DNA from: Rickettsiella endosymbiont of Rhagonycha lignosa
GTDB taxonomy: Bacteria; Pseudomonadota; Gammaproteobacteria; Diplorickettsiales; Diplorickettsiaceae
Assembly: GCF_964031165.1 (NCBI RefSeq)
Contig: NZ_OZ035011.1
Coordinates: 595,001 to 659,000, forward strand
Direction: 5' to 3'
Length of the DNA: 64,000 bases
Under the pieces are notes generated by a model. The model was not told the origin of the DNA and made no database searches. It saw nothing but the letters and a program-made list of their open reading frames with translations. Numbering within the stretch: position 1 is the first letter of the stretch; each line of letters begins with the position of its first letter. Below, piece by piece: positions 62,751 through 64,000 of this stretch. A program made the translations under genes and the position numbers.

Positions 62751-63941
62751 ATGTTAATTGATAATAAAAATGACTTATGGACGTTCATGAGCGATAACAT
62801 TAATAGTCAATCTGAAGAGTATTGCAGGGATAGTTATACACAAGAGAACTTCTTAAAAGATTATGTAAGGAGTCTTAAAGAACTTTGTATTAATGGTGAG
62901 CTTGCCGAGTCAATACTACTTAATGCAACAAATCAAATTGAAGTAATTCATGCAATCACAGTTGCTAGTGCAATACTAGAAGAAAATCCTGAGCATATTA
63001 AACAGGCGTATCGAGAAATGATCCCAAAAGACAAAGATACGGATCAATTTAAAACGACCTTAGAAAGTGTTGCGTCGATGATTAAGAAATTAGATGGAAT
63101 GGAAGATATTGCAAAGGCACTTCGAACACTCGCTTCAAACCTAAATTCTGTAGCTGGAGATGGAAGTAAAACCCACTATCCATTATTTGAAGGTAATTCA
63201 ATATCTGAAAGTTTTAGTCAAACTTTGCTAAGTGCAGGTTCACTACTCAGAGAAAAAAAAGGACAAATCGAAAAAACACTACTAGTCGAAGCGGCTAACG
63301 TCACTTTTAACAAGATTGATGTAAATCAATCAGAGTGTAATTTGGGAGAATATAGAAAGCAATGCTTTAGAAGTTTTTTAAAGCTTTTTCTTCATCAAAG
63401 ATTTATCTATCCTAGTATCAATTTTATTAATGTACAGGATAATGTTCTATTTTTAAGTCCTAAGAAAAGAACCATCGATCTAAGCTACTTAGATGATAGT
63501 CTGCTTATTAAAGTAAGCTTTTCAATTCAAACAATCTATGATGAAAAAACTAATAAGCCGTTAGAAGTTGCGGAGGATGATTATTTTGTAAAAGGTGTTG
63601 CTACATATAAAATTGATATTAAGCCGTATAATCTATCAGGTTGGATCGCTGGAGTTGAATTAATGGACTCCGTACTTGAATGTAAACCTGAATATAAAAA
63701 TATTCTAGATACAAAGAGTATTTTAGAAAAATTTCAACAATATCTAGTGGCTCTATTAGAAAAATTAAATGTTTATCTGAATTTAGCTGATTCTCTGAAC
63801 TCAAATAAGACAAGGTGTAAATCTTTTTTCTTTGTGTCACCGGATGGTAACTCTGCTGTAACTAAACAAATTTTCGATAATGATCCCGACAATTCGGGAG
63901 AAATATCTAATATAATAATAAATGGCATGTCTCAATACTGA
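62751..63941 (+). CDS. Unassigned 396-residue protein
   Basis: I do not recognise a family. Residues 1-190 are helical and charged (for example YVRSLKELCINGELAESILL and FKTTLESVASMIKKLDGMED). Residues 200-330 look mixed alpha/beta with FINVQDNVLFLSPKKRTIDL, and the tail is again polar, ending NIIINGMSQY. No signal peptide or membrane helix is seen. GGGGA lies 8 bases before ATG. It is AT-rich, alone on the plus strand, and follows oxyR with a small hairpin between (62687-62708). It might be a lineage-specific or secreted protein. Confidence 0.55.
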   Translation: MLIDNKNDLWTFMSDNINSQSEEYCRDSYTQENFLKDYVRSLKELCINGELAESILLNATNQIEVIHAITVASAILEENPEHIKQAYREMIPKDKDTDQFKTTLESVASMIKKLDGMEDIAKALRTLASNLNSVAGDGSKTHYPLFEGNSISESFSQTLLSAGSLLREKKGQIEKTLLVEAANVTFNKIDVNQSECNLGEYRKQCFRSFLKLFLHQRFIYPSINFINVQDNVLFLSPKKRTIDLSYLDDSLLIKVSFSIQTIYDEKTNKPLEVAEDDYFVKGVATYKIDIKPYNLSGWIAGVELMDSVLECKPEYKNILDTKSILEKFQQYLVALLEKLNVYLNLADSLNSNKTRCKSFFFVSPDGNSAVTKQIFDNDPDNSGEISNIIINGMSQY

Positions 63942-64000
63942 TTAGCCTTTAATCTTCGTGTGAAAAGTTGCTTAACATCCTGTCCTTGCCTTGACTAAAG

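Overview
The window is AT-rich gammaproteobacterial DNA. It carries a long collinear Dot/Icm type IVB secretion locus in the Legionella/Coxiella gene order, several eukaryote-like open reading frames (ankyrin repeats, a Ulp1-type cysteine protease, stand-alone methyltransferases) and a compact core gene set. Together these point to an intracellular member of the Legionellales, closest in style to Coxiellaceae such as Rickettsiella, Diplorickettsia or Coxiella. The species is inferred, not proven.

Layout. 1-7.9 kb: start of an amino-acid permease (-), a small ankyrin protein, gshA-gshB, a frameshifted nnrD, a DoxX-like membrane protein, a methyltransferase and two unassigned genes with good promoters. 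7.9-14.4 kb: a complete minus-strand SUF iron-sulfur operon (Rrf2 regulator, sufB, C, D, S, U, T and a Rieske ferredoxin), with a likely Rrf2/IscR-type operator over its promoter. 14.6-19.4 kb: accessory stretch with a small membrane protein, a tiny gene with an internal tandem duplication, and a 1291-residue protein ending in a Ulp1/CE-clan protease domain, preceded by a PmrA-box-like direct repeat. 19.7-22.5 kb: DJ-1/PfpI protein, pteridine reductase-like SDR, MidA-type methyltransferase.

22.6-38.0 kb: Dot/Icm locus on the plus strand: icmR-equivalent candidate, icmQ, P, O, N, M, L, K, E, G, C, two tandem icmD copies, icmJ, icmB. It encodes coupling-complex parts (DotL, DotM, DotN), the core complex (DotH, DotG, DotF, DotK), the inner-membrane proteins DotI and DotJ, and the VirB4-like ATPase DotO. 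icmT and icmS are not at their usual place upstream, and no tphA or icmF follows icmB. An unassigned 635-residue coiled-coil protein and an ankyrin-methyltransferase fusion, both plausible substrates, sit there instead.

41.1-44.3 kb: bolA-like, yciB, yciO, gltX and tRNA-Ala(GGC). 44.5-47.5 kb: a very AT-rich two-gene module, a cytochrome P450 followed by a class I terpene synthase with all diagnostic motifs, ending in a hairpin terminator. This is the most striking find: an apparent terpenoid pathway beside a tRNA gene in a bacterium carrying a host-manipulating secretion system. 47.5-51.2 kb: secreted acid phosphatase, alpha/beta hydrolase and two exported peptidoglycan carboxypeptidase-like proteins. 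51.4-58.2 kb: rne, a small lipoprotein, gyrA and pyrE. 58.3-64 kb: a protein made of three diverged repeats, cvpA, an ahpD-like gene, ahpC and divergent oxyR with an OxyR-like site between them, and a final unassigned gene.
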